A DNA stretch of 36,189 nt from Hoeflea sp. GTDB taxonomy: Bacteria > Pseudomonadota > Alphaproteobacteria > Rhizobiales > Rhizobiaceae. The notes under the pieces are model-generated. The model made no database searches. It was given only the letters and a program-made list of their open reading frames with translations, and was not told where the DNA came from. Shown here in pieces: positions 18,246 through 26,745 of the stretch. The stretch covers positions 1 through 36,189 of the forward strand of contig NZ_JAUXOD010000134.1 of assembly GCF_030682515.1 (NCBI RefSeq). The letters are read 5' to 3'. Numbering within the stretch: position 1 is the first letter of the stretch; every line of letters starts with the position of its first letter. Made by a program: the position numbers and the translations under genes.

Positions 18246-19616
18246 TCAACGCCGGGTCCGTCCGTCATACTGTTTGACCGTGTCCCCGCCGAAGATAAGC
18301 CGCTGCGGATTTTGCTCGATCGACGAGATCGACCGCTCGATGCGCTGGATCGAGCGCCGCGCGTCATTGACCAGGGCCTCGACATCCTTGAGGCCCGATC
18401 CCGAGAAGCGTTGCAGATTGTCGGCGATCGGCCCGATCCGCGCATTGAGCGAATTGGCGACATCGCGGAACGATTTCAGCGTGGCTTCCGCGTCGGCGAG
18501 CAGGTTGGACGCGTCGCCCTCGCCCAGGAAGCCGTCGATCTTGGCGAGCACCCCGTCGACCCGGGTGGAGGCGGCATTGAAGCGTCCGGTCATTTCCTTG
18601 ACGTCGGTGATGATCAGATCGAAATCCTCCTTCCGCGCGCCAAAGGTTTCGGCGACGCTGCGCGCCTCGGCGAGCGCTTGGCGCGCATCGGCGCTGGCGG
18701 CAGCGATGTCGTCGACGGCCTGGCCGGCCTTCGCCGGATCGATGCCGGCGATCATCGTGTCGACCTTTGCGAGCGAGGCATTGGCGGTGGCCGTCAGCGT
18801 CTCGAGCGATTCCGCCGCCTGCCTGAAGCTCTCCAGCGTCTTGGTGATGTTGCCCGATGCGGCGGCGACTTCGCTGGTGACCGTGTCGACATTGGCGAGG
18901 ATCCGGTCGATCTTTTCGGGATCGACGGCGTTGATCAGGTTTTCCGCGGACGCAAGCGCGCTCTCGATCCGGCCGGACACGGATTTGACCACCTCAGACA
19001 GGTTGCCCACGCTTTTCAGGAAATCGTCGATGCCGTCAGCATTGTCCCGCAACGCGCCGGTGAAGACTTCCGTATTCTTCAAGGTTTCGGTGAGCGGCCC
19101 ACGCGCGTCGATGACAAAGCCCTCGATCTGGCCGATGACCCGGTTGGCGCGGGTCAGGATGTCGTCTGCCGTCGCCAGCAGGTTGGTCACCCCCGACGGA
19201 TCGGCCTGGATCTCGGCGACGGTTTCCTCCCGGCGCGCCTTCTGCAGGATGTTCTCGTTGGACGGCGTTCCGCCCTGCAGCTCGATATAGGCCGAGCCGG
19301 TCAGGCCCTGGATCTCCAGCGCCGCGCGCGTATCGGTGTAGATCGGCGCGTCGGCGCTCACTTCGGTCTGGGCGATGACGAAGTTCGGGCTGGTACGGTC
19401 AATCGCCAGGCCGCGCACCGTGCCGATGGCAATGCCGTTGAAGCGCACGGGCGAGCCGATCGACAGGCCGTTCGCAGATCCAGGAATCCGCACCACGAGG
19501 GGGGCAGGCTCGCGGGCGCCGCCATACTGCGCCATCCAGTAGACAAATCCGAAAGCTGCCAGCATCACCAGCAGGGTGAAGAGTCCGACGATGGCGTAAT
19601 TGGCCCGGGTTTCCAT
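18246..19616 (-). CDS. mlaD: MlaD-family MCE substrate-binding protein
   Basis: The 456-residue protein is anchored by one N-terminal transmembrane helix (about 7-29) and has an MCE domain at about 38-118 (LVVRIPGSANGLSIGSPVRFNGIAIGTVRGLAI, then GLTGSAYIELQGG). The rest is a long helical, coiled-coil-like periplasmic region (about 140-440). E. coli MlaD is under 190 residues, so this is the long type found in rhizobia and closer to PqiB/LetB or Mce proteins in extent. It binds phospholipid for the MlaFE transporter. Its ATG overlaps the mlaF stop by one base (TAATG). Confidence 0.93.
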   Translation of the reverse strand: METRANYAIVGLFTLLVMLAAFGFVYWMAQYGGAREPAPLVVRIPGSANGLSIGSPVRFNGIAIGTVRGLAIDRTSPNFVIAQTEVSADAPIYTDTRAALEIQGLTGSAYIELQGGTPSNENILQKARREETVAEIQADPSGVTNLLATADDILTRANRVIGQIEGFVIDARGPLTETLKNTEVFTGALRDNADGIDDFLKSVGNLSEVVKSVSGRIESALASAENLINAVDPEKIDRILANVDTVTSEVAAASGNITKTLESFRQAAESLETLTATANASLAKVDTMIAGIDPAKAGQAVDDIAAASADARQALAEARSVAETFGARKEDFDLIITDVKEMTGRFNAASTRVDGVLAKIDGFLGEGDASNLLADAEATLKSFRDVANSLNARIGPIADNLQRFSGSGLKDVEALVNDARRSIQRIERSISSIEQNPQRLIFGGDTVKQYDGRTRR

Positions 19617-20485
19617 TATACTGCTTCGCTTTTCTGGCTGCTTGCCTGCATCGGCTCCGGATCCCTGTGCATCTCCTCATCCGGCGTGCGGGCCGGTATC
19701 ATCCGTGCCCTCTTGCCGCGGAAATAGGACTGCACCCAGGGATCGTCAAATGAAAGCATGTCTTCAATCGTGCCTTCCACCAGCACGCGCTTGTCGCCGA
19801 GCACGGCGATCCGGTCGCAGACCGAGAACAGGCTGTCGAGATCGTGCGTCACCATGTAGACGGTGAGGCCCAGTGTGTCGCGCAGCCGGGCGATCAGTTC
19901 GTCGAACTCGGCCGCGCCGATCGGATCAAGCCCTGAGGTCGGCTCGTCGAGAAAGACCAGGTCCGGATCGAGCGCCAGGGCCCGGGCAAGGGCTGCCCGC
20001 TTGATCATGCCGCCGGAGAGTTCGGACGGGTATTTGTCGGCTGCGTCCGGAGCAAGACCCACCATCGCCACCTTGAGTTCGGCCAGCTCGTCCATCAGGG
20101 GCTTGGGAAGATCGAGATATTCGCGCATCGGCACCTGGATGTTCTCGCGCACGGTCAGCGCCGAAAACAGCGCGCCATGCTGGAACAAGACGCCAAGCCG
20201 CATGTCGAGATGGATCTTCGTCGCCTCGTCCACCGAATCGTAATCCTCGCCCAGAATGCGGATCTTGCCCTTCTGGCGCGGAATGAGCCGCAGGATCGCC
20301 CGCATCAGCACCGATTTGCCGGTGCCAGACCCGCCGACAAAGCCCAGGATCTCGCCGCGGTAGACGTCGAGATCGAGATGATCGAGCACCTTGTTCTTGC
20401 CGAAGGCGACGCAGACGTCGCGCGCCGACAGAAGCACTTCGCCTCTCGCGCTCCGGTCCGGTGTCTTTTGATCTGGCTGGTTCAT
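19616..20485 (-). CDS. mlaF: MlaF-like ABC transporter ATP-binding protein
   Basis: The 289-residue ATPase powers the lipid transporter with MlaE. Walker A is GGSGTGKS (51-58), the Q-loop is in VLFQHGALFSALTV, the ABC signature LSGGM starts at about 156, Walker B is LVFLDE at about 176-181, and the H-loop is in VTHDLDSL. The C-terminal extension beyond the nucleotide domain (from about 255, ending in a charged tail) is like that of MlaF proteins. I start it at ATG 20485 (MNQPDQKTP); the frame extends further upstream only as a shadow of mlaE. It begins 11 bases after the mlaE stop. Confidence 0.95.
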   Translation of the reverse strand: MNQPDQKTPDRSARGEVLLSARDVCVAFGKNKVLDHLDLDVYRGEILGFVGGSGTGKSVLMRAILRLIPRQKGKIRILGEDYDSVDEATKIHLDMRLGVLFQHGALFSALTVRENIQVPMREYLDLPKPLMDELAELKVAMVGLAPDAADKYPSELSGGMIKRAALARALALDPDLVFLDEPTSGLDPIGAAEFDELIARLRDTLGLTVYMVTHDLDSLFSVCDRIAVLGDKRVLVEGTIEDMLSFDDPWVQSYFRGKRARMIPARTPDEEMHRDPEPMQASSQKSEAV

Positions 20486-20496
20486 GGGATCCTGGC

Positions 20497-21687
20497 TCAA
20501 AAATCGATCGCAGCGTAAAACATGGCGAACAACCCGTCGACCAGGATCACCACGAAGATCGACTTGACCACGGAGGCGGTGACCCGCCGGCCAAGGGATT
20601 CGGCGCTTCCGCCAACCTTCATGCCTTCCACGGCGGCCACGATTCCGATGATCAGCGCCATGAACGGCGCCTTGATCATGCCCGAACTCACGGTCGACAT
20701 ATCGATGGCTTCGCGCAGACGCGCGATGAAGACGTCCGGTGTAATCCCCGAATATGTCCATGCCACGGCGGCGGCCCCTGCAAGGGCTGCGAAATTCGCA
20801 ATGATCGTCAGCAGCGGCAGCGCCACGGTGAGCGCCACCAGGCGCGGGAACACCAGGACGCCGATCGGGTTGAGGCCCATCACCTTGAGCGCATCGACTT
20901 CCTCGCGCATCTTCATCGAGCCGATTTCGGCCGTGATCGCACTGCCCGAGCGGCCGGCGATCATGATCGCGGTCAGAAGCACGCCGATCTCGCGCAATTG
21001 AAGGATACCGACCAGATCGACGACGAACACTTCGGCGCCGAAATATCTCAGCTGAAACGCGCCCTGCTGGGCGATGATGGCGCCTATGAGGAAGCTCATC
21101 AGCATGATGATCGGCACCGCGCGCACGCCCATCCGGTCGATATGGGTGACGATGGAAGCGGGCGAGATGCCAGACGATCGGTCGAGCTTGAGCTGTGCGC
21201 CGCGCACCGCAGAGCCAAGGATGTAGAGCGAGGCCACCAGGTCATCAAACAGCTCGTACATAGACTTGCCGATGGGCGCGAACAGCCGTTCGAACAGCAC
21301 CGGCTTTTCCGGCTTTTCAGGCGCGCCGCGGTCGACAAGGTCGGGAATGGCGTCGACCAGCGCCGCCACCTTCGCGGCCGCTCCCACCAGCGTTGCCTCC
21401 GTCCCGCTGTCACGGGCGGCCGCCATGGTCTTGCGCACCAGCCAGGCGCCGGCGGTGTCGAAATGTTTCACCCCCGACAGATCGATCTCCAGCGGCTTGC
21501 CGGAAAGACCGCGCTGGATCTCCAGCATCTTGCCGTAGATCCCGGAAATCGCCGCATGCCGCCAGTCGCCCTCAAGAACCAGAGTCTCCTTGTCGTCCGA
21601 GAGTCGGTGTTCGAGCCTGGCCGGCAAATCCGCGCGCTTGCCGGGCCTGACATCTGCCCTTGTATCTTTTGGTGGTTCGGTCAACAT
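20497..21687 (-). CDS. mlaE: MlaE-like ABC permease with N-terminal STAS domain
   Basis: The 396-residue protein combines an N-terminal STAS-like domain (about 20-125; KPLEIDLSGVKHFDTAGAWLV is the STAS core) with the MlaE/DUF140 permease (about 150-396), whose transmembrane segments include VPIIMLMSFLIGAIIAQQGAFQL, GVLLTAIMIAGRSGSAITAEIGSM and the C-terminal VVKSIFVVILVDGLFAMFY. In E. coli the STAS protein is separate (MlaB); here it is fused, as in other alphaproteobacteria. ATG 21687 is used; an in-frame GTG at 21696 is possible. It leads the mlaE-mlaF-mlaD-lipoprotein operon and is divergent from dgcA, across a perfect palindrome. Confidence 0.94.
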   Translation of the reverse strand: MLTEPPKDTRADVRPGKRADLPARLEHRLSDDKETLVLEGDWRHAAISGIYGKMLEIQRGLSGKPLEIDLSGVKHFDTAGAWLVRKTMAAARDSGTEATLVGAAAKVAALVDAIPDLVDRGAPEKPEKPVLFERLFAPIGKSMYELFDDLVASLYILGSAVRGAQLKLDRSSGISPASIVTHIDRMGVRAVPIIMLMSFLIGAIIAQQGAFQLRYFGAEVFVVDLVGILQLREIGVLLTAIMIAGRSGSAITAEIGSMKMREEVDALKVMGLNPIGVLVFPRLVALTVALPLLTIIANFAALAGAAAVAWTYSGITPDVFIARLREAIDMSTVSSGMIKAPFMALIIGIVAAVEGMKVGGSAESLGRRVTASVVKSIFVVILVDGLFAMFYAAIDF

Positions 21688-21710
21688 GCCCCACACATAG
21701 CGGGTCGTTT

Positions 21711-21734
21711 GGGGACTGTCACCGGACAGTCCCC
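21711..21734. promoter_or_regulatory. Perfect palindrome between mlaE and dgcA
   Basis: Arms GGGGACTGTC and GACAGTCCCC, ten bases each and perfectly complementary, enclose the four-base spacer ACCG. It lies 24 bases before the mlaE start and 53 before dgcA. It may be an operator for a dimeric regulator or a hairpin in a leader; it is not followed by a T run. Confidence 0.6.
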
Positions 21735-21787
21735 GTATATGCGCCGGCTTTGTCCCTCCACAGACCTTTATTTACGGACGCGTTGCA

Positions 21788-22771
21788 ATGTCACGACATC
21801 TTCAAGCCAGGATCGAAAGCTATCCCCTCACCCGAGCCTTCAACATCTCGCGCGGCGCCAAGACCGCAGCCGACGTGGTGACCTGCATCATCAACAGCAA
21901 TGGCGTCATCGGCCGGGGCGAATGCGTGCCCTATACGCGCTACGGCGAAACCGTCGACGGCGTGCTCAAGGACATCGAGGCCTTCGCCGATGCGATCGCC
22001 AGCGGAACCACGCGGCAGGAACTGCAGAGCGCGATGCCCGCGGGCGCCGCGCGCAACGCCATCGACTGCGCCCTGTGGGATCTCGAGGCCAAGCTCACCG
22101 GCACCCGGGTTTCGACGATCGCCTGTCGCGCGCTGGTCCGGCCGGTGCCGACCGCCGTCACGATCTCATTGGGCGATCCTGCCGACATGGCCGACCAGGC
22201 CCGGGCCCACGCCTCGCAGAAACTGCTCAAGGTCAAGGTCGGCACCTCCGACGACCGCGCCCGCATGCATGCGGTGGCAAGTGCGGCGCGCGGCGCCGAG
22301 ATCATCCTCGACGCCAATGAGGGCTGGGACGAGAGCAACATCCGCGAACACCTGCTGCTCGCGGCCGAACTGCATATCGGCCTGATCGAACAGCCGCTGC
22401 CCGCGGGCAAGGACGAGATCCTGGCCCATATTCCCCATCCGGTGCCGATCTGCGCCGACGAGAGCGTCCACACGCTCGCCGATCTCGAATCGCTGTCGGA
22501 CCGCTATGACGCCATCAACATCAAGCTCGACAAGACCGGCGGCTTGACCGAGGCGCTGCTGATGCGCGACCGGGCGCGGGAACTGGGCTTTGGCGTGATG
22601 ATCGGCTGCATGGTCGGCACCTCGCTCGCCATGGCGCCGGCGGTGCTGCTGGCCCAGGATGCCGACTGGGTGGACCTGGACGGGCCGCTGCTGCTGGCCC
22701 GCGACCGGCAGCCAGGGCTGGTCTATTCCGGATCGCTGGTCTCGCCGCCCACCGCCGCCCTTTGGGGGTGA
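21788..22771 (+). CDS. dgcA: Enolase-superfamily racemase/epimerase, DgcA-like
   Basis: The 327-residue protein is a member of the mandelate racemase/muconate lactonizing branch of the enolase superfamily. It shows the catalytic lysine pair motif KVK at about 148-150, the metal ligands D175 (DANEGW), E201 (EQPLP) and D224 (ADES), and the second acid/base lysine in NIKLDKTGG. The motifs fit dipeptide (L-Ala-D/L-Glu) epimerases and the related N-acetyl-D-glutamate racemase DgcA. In DgcN-DgcA systems a DUF1611-type acetyltransferase (DgcN) is adjacent; none is seen here, so the precise substrate is open. A peptidoglycan-derived dipeptide or acyl-glutamate substrate is the best guess. The gene is alone, divergent from the mla operon. 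Confidence 0.82.
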   Translation: MSRHLQARIESYPLTRAFNISRGAKTAADVVTCIINSNGVIGRGECVPYTRYGETVDGVLKDIEAFADAIASGTTRQELQSAMPAGAARNAIDCALWDLEAKLTGTRVSTIACRALVRPVPTAVTISLGDPADMADQARAHASQKLLKVKVGTSDDRARMHAVASAARGAEIILDANEGWDESNIREHLLLAAELHIGLIEQPLPAGKDEILAHIPHPVPICADESVHTLADLESLSDRYDAINIKLDKTGGLTEALLMRDRARELGFGVMIGCMVGTSLAMAPAVLLAQDADWVDLDGPLLLARDRQPGLVYSGSLVSPPTAALWG

Positions 22772-22896
22772 AGCCGCGCCTGTGGCCTTGAACCGCCAAT
22801 CAAGGGGTTCCCTTGGCAAACGGGTTTCCTTTGGCGCCGATCGGCTCTAGAACCGGAGGAGCCCGCAAAGTGCTGTGTGGAGGGGGGAGATTCCGC

Positions 22897-23058
22897 ATGA
22901 AGACCGGACCTGACGGCGCTGCCGGCGCCGATGCTGGCGGCCCAACGGCCTCGCCCTCCCGCCTGCGCCTGATCGAGACGCCCGGCGAAGCTGCCGCCAC
23001 CGCCCTGCCCCTTGGCTGTCGCGGGACCCTACAGACACGAGAGAAAACCCGCAGATGA
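22897..23058 (+). CDS. Small ORF overlapping maeB start (53 aa, tentative)
   Basis: An ORF of 53 codons begins with ATG at 22897, preceded by a very purine-rich ribosome binding site (GGAGGGGGGAG, about 7 bases before). Its TGA overlaps the maeB ATG as ATGA. The peptide (starting MKTGPDGAAGADAGG, ending LQTREKTRR) has no recognised domain. maeB itself lacks a good Shine-Dalgarno sequence, so translational coupling would explain the layout. It could equally be non-functional leader sequence. Confidence 0.35.
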   Translation: MKTGPDGAAGADAGGPTASPSRLRLIETPGEAAATALPLGCRGTLQTREKTRR

Positions 23059-25370
23059 CCCCCAAAGACACCAAGCGCATGAGCGACCCCAAGCCCTCGA
23101 GCGGCGATCTCGACGAGAACGCCCTGTTCTATCACCGCTACCCGCGGCCGGGCAAACTCGAGATCCAGGCGACCAAGCCTTTGGGCAACCAGCGCGACCT
23201 GGCGCTCGCCTATTCGCCGGGCGTCGCGGCCCCCTGCCTGGCGATCCGCGACAATCCCGATGCGGCGGCCGCCTATACCGGGCGCGCCAATTTGGTCGCG
23301 GTCGTCTCCAACGGCACCGCCGTGCTGGGGCTTGGCAATATCGGCCCGCTCGCCTCAAAGCCGGTGATGGAGGGCAAGGCCGTGCTGTTCAAGAAATTCG
23401 CGGGCATCGACGTCTTCGACATCGAGATCGACGCCCCCGACGTCGACCGCATGGTCAGCGTGATCTCGGCGCTGGAACCCACCTTCGGCGGCATCAATCT
23501 CGAGGATATCAAGGCGCCCGAATGCTTCGAGGTCGAGCGCCAGCTGCGCGCAGTGATGGACATCCCGGTGTTCCATGACGACCAGCACGGTACCGCGATC
23601 ATCGTCGCCGCCGGCATTCTGAACGGGCTCGAGCTCGCCGGCAAGAAGATCGAGGACGCCAAGATCGTCACCTCCGGCGCCGGCGCGGCCGCACTCGCCT
23701 GCCTCAACCTGCTGGTGGCGCTCGGCGCCAAACGCGAGAACATCTGGGTGCACGACATCGAGGGCCTCGTCTATGAGGGCCGCGAGGTGCTGATGGACGA
23801 GTGGAAATCGATCTATGCACAAGCATCGAACAATCGTGTGCTGGCCGAATCGATCGGCGGCGCCGACGTGTTCCTCGGCCTGTCTGCGGCGGGCGTCCTG
23901 AAGCCCGAGATGCTCGCGACCATGGCCGAGCGGCCGATGATCATGGCGCTCGCCAATCCCTCGCCCGAAATCATGCCGGACCTGGCGCGCGCGGCCCGAC
24001 CCGACGCCATGATCTGCACCGGCCGGTCGGATTTCCCCAACCAGGTCAACAATGTCCTGTGCTTTCCCTACATCTTCCGCGGCGCGCTTGATTGCGGCGC
24101 GCGCACCATCAACGAGGAGATGAAGATGGCCGCCGTCCGCGCCATCGCGGCGCTGGCGCGGGAAGAGCCCTCCGACATCGCGGCGCGGGCCTATTCCGGC
24201 GAGACGCCGGTGTTCGGCCCCGAATATCTCATCCCCTCGCCGTTCGACCAGCGGCTGATCTTGAGGATCGCCCCCGCCGTCGCCGAGGCCGCGGCCAATT
24301 CCGGCGTCGCGCGGCGGCCGATCGCCGACATGGAAGCCTATGTCGACCAGTTGAACCGCTTCGTCTTCCGCTCCGGCCTGATCATGAAGCCGCTGTTCAC
24401 CGCCGCCAAGACCGCCACGAACAAGCGCGTGATCTTTTCCGAGGGCGAGGACGAGCGGGTGCTGCGCGCAGCCCAGGTGCTGCTCGAGGAAGGCACCGGC
24501 GTGCCGATCCTGATCGGTCGGCCCGGCATCATCGAATCCCGCCTGCAGCGGTTTGGTCTCAGGATCAGGCCGGGCACCGATTTCGAGGTCATCAATCCCG
24601 AGGACGATCCGCGCTTCCGCGACTATGTCGACGAATATTTCTCCCTCGTCGGCCGCCAGGGCGTGATCCCGGAAGCCGCCCGCACCATCATCCGCACCAA
24701 TGCCACCGTGATCGGCGCGCTGGCGCTCAAGCGCGGCGACGTGGATGCGCTGATCTGCGGGCTCGAGGGCCGCTACGCCCGCCACCTGCGCGATGTCTCC
24801 CAGATCATCGGCAAGCGCGAGGGGGTGATCGACTATTCCGCCCTGAGCCTCTTGATCTCGCAGCGCAGCGCCACCTTCTTCACCGACACCTATGTCTCCT
24901 TCGATCCCAGCGCCGAGGAGATCGCCGAAACCACCATCCTGGCCGCCCAGGAGATCCGCCGCTTCGGCATCACGCCGAAGGCGGCCCTGATGTCGCATTC
25001 CAATTTCGGCTCGCGCGATTCCACCAGCGCCACCAAGATGCGAGGGGCGCTCGAGATCCTGCGCAGGGTTGCACCGGATCTCGAGGTCGACGGCGAGATG
25101 CACGGGGATTCGGCCATGTCGGAACTCCTGAGGCAGCGGGTGATGCCCGACTCCTCGCTCACCGGCGAGGCCAATCTCCTGGTGTTCCCAAACCTGGACG
25201 CGGCCAATATCTCGCTCGGCCTGGTCAAGACCATGACCGACGCGCTGCATGTGGGACCGATCCTGCTGGGCGCCGCCCTGCCCGCCCATATTCTCTCGCC
25301 CTCGGTGACGTCGCGCGGCGTGGTCAACATGGCAACGCTGGCGGTTGTCGAGGCCTCCTCGCAGGATTGA
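23055..25370 (+). CDS. maeB: NADP-dependent malic enzyme with phosphotransacetylase-like C-terminus
   Basis: The 771-residue protein joins a malic enzyme (about 1-430) to a phosphate acetyltransferase-like domain (about 440-771). It oxidatively decarboxylates malate to pyruvate with NADP. The N-terminal half shows [12 protein letters not shown], the [21 protein letters not shown] region with metal ligands, [11 protein letters not shown], the nucleotide fold [13 protein letters not shown] and the [12 protein letters not shown] segment. The C-terminal half starts near [17 protein letters not shown]; in this enzyme class it has lost transacetylase activity and is thought to serve regulation by acetyl-CoA. 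This hybrid form is the standard Tme/MaeB of rhizobia. The start at ATG 23055 is coupled to a small upstream ORF; the next ATG at 23079 is an alternative. Confidence 0.96.
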   Translation: MTPKDTKRMSDPKPSSGDLDENALFYHRYPRPGKLEIQATKPLGNQRDLALAYSPGVAAPCLAIRDNPDAAAAYTGRANLVAVVSNGTAVLGLGNIGPLASKPVMEGKAVLFKKFAGIDVFDIEIDAPDVDRMVSVISALEPTFGGINLEDIKAPECFEVERQLRAVMDIPVFHDDQHGTAIIVAAGILNGLELAGKKIEDAKIVTSGAGAAALACLNLLVALGAKRENIWVHDIEGLVYEGREVLMDEWKSIYAQASNNRVLAESIGGADVFLGLSAAGVLKPEMLATMAERPMIMALANPSPEIMPDLARAARPDAMICTGRSDFPNQVNNVLCFPYIFRGALDCGARTINEEMKMAAVRAIAALAREEPSDIAARAYSGETPVFGPEYLIPSPFDQRLILRIAPAVAEAAANSGVARRPIADMEAYVDQLNRFVFRSGLIMKPLFTAAKTATNKRVIFSEGEDERVLRAAQVLLEEGTGVPILIGRPGIIESRLQRFGLRIRPGTDFEVINPEDDPRFRDYVDEYFSLVGRQGVIPEAARTIIRTNATVIGALALKRGDVDALICGLEGRYARHLRDVSQIIGKREGVIDYSALSLLISQRSATFFTDTYVSFDPSAEEIAETTILAAQEIRRFGITPKAALMSHSNFGSRDSTSATKMRGALEILRRVAPDLEVDGEMHGDSAMSELLRQRVMPDSSLTGEANLLVFPNLDAANISLGLVKTMTDALHVGPILLGAALPAHILSPSVTSRGVVNMATLAVVEASSQD

Positions 25371-25384
25371 GCGGGGGGCCTCTC

Positions 25385-25413
25385 CCTGACCGGCGCAGCC
25401 GCTGCCGGTCAGG
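25385..25413 (+). terminator. Hairpin downstream of maeB, no T tract
   Basis: Perfect ten-base arms CCTGACCGGC and GCCGGTCAGG enclose nine bases, starting 15 bases after the maeB stop. There is no T tract, so it may be a 3-prime-end stabilising hairpin or a Rho-assisted terminator. Confidence 0.5.
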
Positions 25414-25572
25414 CCCGGCCTGGGCCGTTCCTGACCCGGGTTAAGGTAAACACTCAAGTGTGATTGGCGCACAGTCCGGCATTTGCTAGCATGGCGGATG
25501 TTGATGGGCCGGGTGTACAAGCATTAACCCATGATGCCCTATAATGCGCAGATCCTTGTGCTGGAGTTGTTG

Positions 25573-26745
25573 ATGCGCCGTATCCGGGTTCGCAGTTTTG
25601 TGCTGATGGTTGCGCTCGCCCTTGCGGGCACGGGCGCGGCGGAAGCCTCCGCGGTGTGCACGCAGCTCAAGTCGCAGCTTGCCAGCATCTCCCGGAGCGC
25701 CGGATCGTCCGCCAACTACCAGCGCTATTACGACGCGGTGAACAAGCAGGACACGCAGATCCGCCAGGTTCAGACCGATCTCAGGCGCTTCGGCTGCACC
25801 TCGGGCAGCATCATCGTGCTCGGGGGCCAGAACGCCGAGGCCTGCGCCAAGCTCACCTCGGCCCACAAGAAGATGCGCATCAACCTGGCCGCCCTCGAAC
25901 GCAAGCGCGATTCCTTTGCGAACCGCGATACCAGGATGACGGAACGGCGCATTCAGGCCGCGCTCAAGGCCAATGCCTGCGACGGCAAGCGCGCCTCGGT
26001 GGTGGAGGCGGCGCTCAAGGGCAAGACCGAGGCGGCGAAACCCAGGCGGGCGGCGAGCCCCGGCCTCGTCTCCATACTGGGCGACGGCGGCACGACGAGG
26101 ATGGCCGCCGGCGCCGGCCTGCCGAACGCCCGCATCATGGTCGAGCCGCAGGCCGCGCGCGGCGGCGACTACCGCACCCTGTGCGTGCGCAGCTGCGACG
26201 GCTTCTTCTTCCCGATCTCCTCGCGCGCCACGACGTCCGATTTCGCCCGCGACGAACGCACCTGCCAGATGATGTGCCCGGGCACCGGAACCGAACTCTA
26301 TTTCCACTCCGCAGACCGCCAGGAGAGCGAGGAGATGGTCTCCGCGCGCACCGGGCTTCGCTATGTCGAGATGTCCAATGCCTTCGCCTACCGCAACGCC
26401 GATGCGCCGATGAGCAAGGCCTGCGGCTGCAACATGGGCGCGTTCTACAAGGAAATGGAACGGCGCGAGGCGATCCTGAAGGGCGAGACCGGGGCCGAGG
26501 AGGCGCCGGTGACCACCTGGGTGCGCCCGGCCACCCGGCCCGATCCCGGCGAGGATCCCGAGACCATGCTCGACGCCGAGATGCGCCTGACCTCGGAAGA
26601 CGTGAGCGCCGTGCTGTCAGCCTCGAAGCTGGAGCGCCCGCTGAGCGAGGAGCGGCGGCAGGTGCGCGTGGTCGGCCCGACCTTCCTGCCCGACGATTCC
26701 GAGCAGCTCGACCTCAAGGCCCCGCCCCCGAGCCTGATCCGCTAG
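25573..26745 (+). CDS. Secreted DUF2865-domain protein
   Basis: The 390-residue protein has a signal peptide (MRRIRVRSFVLMVALALAGT, cleavage near AEASA at about 27), a helical N-terminal part with cysteines (VCTQLKSQL, RRFGCTSG, EACAKL), and the DUF2865 core with TLCVRSCDGFFFPISS, DERTCQMMCPGTGTELYFHS and later KACGCNMGAFYKE. The paired cysteines suggest disulfides in the periplasm. This family is common in Hyphomicrobiales and its function is unknown. GGAG precedes the ATG at 25573, which begins the signal peptide. The stop overlaps the stop of the convergent MFS gene by four bases. Confidence 0.86.
   Translation: MRRIRVRSFVLMVALALAGTGAAEASAVCTQLKSQLASISRSAGSSANYQRYYDAVNKQDTQIRQVQTDLRRFGCTSGSIIVLGGQNAEACAKLTSAHKKMRINLAALERKRDSFANRDTRMTERRIQAALKANACDGKRASVVEAALKGKTEAAKPRRAASPGLVSILGDGGTTRMAAGAGLPNARIMVEPQAARGGDYRTLCVRSCDGFFFPISSRATTSDFARDERTCQMMCPGTGTELYFHSADRQESEEMVSARTGLRYVEMSNAFAYRNADAPMSKACGCNMGAFYKEMERREAILKGETGAEEAPVTTWVRPATRPDPGEDPETMLDAEMRLTSEDVSAVLSASKLERPLSEERRQVRVVGPTFLPDDSEQLDLKAPPPSLIR

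Noticed and set aside
17920-19290. 456-codon plus-strand frame opposite mlaD
   Set aside because: Serine- and arginine-rich shadow of the mlaD coding strand with no start signal.
20461-22320. 619-codon plus-strand frame across mlaE and into dgcA
   Set aside because: It crosses the divergent promoter and two well-supported genes in other frames and has a His/Asp/Arg-rich shadow composition.
23355-25520. 721-codon antisense frame over maeB
   Set aside because: The plus strand encodes an unmistakable malic enzyme; the antisense translation is low in hydrophobic core segments and shows no family motif.
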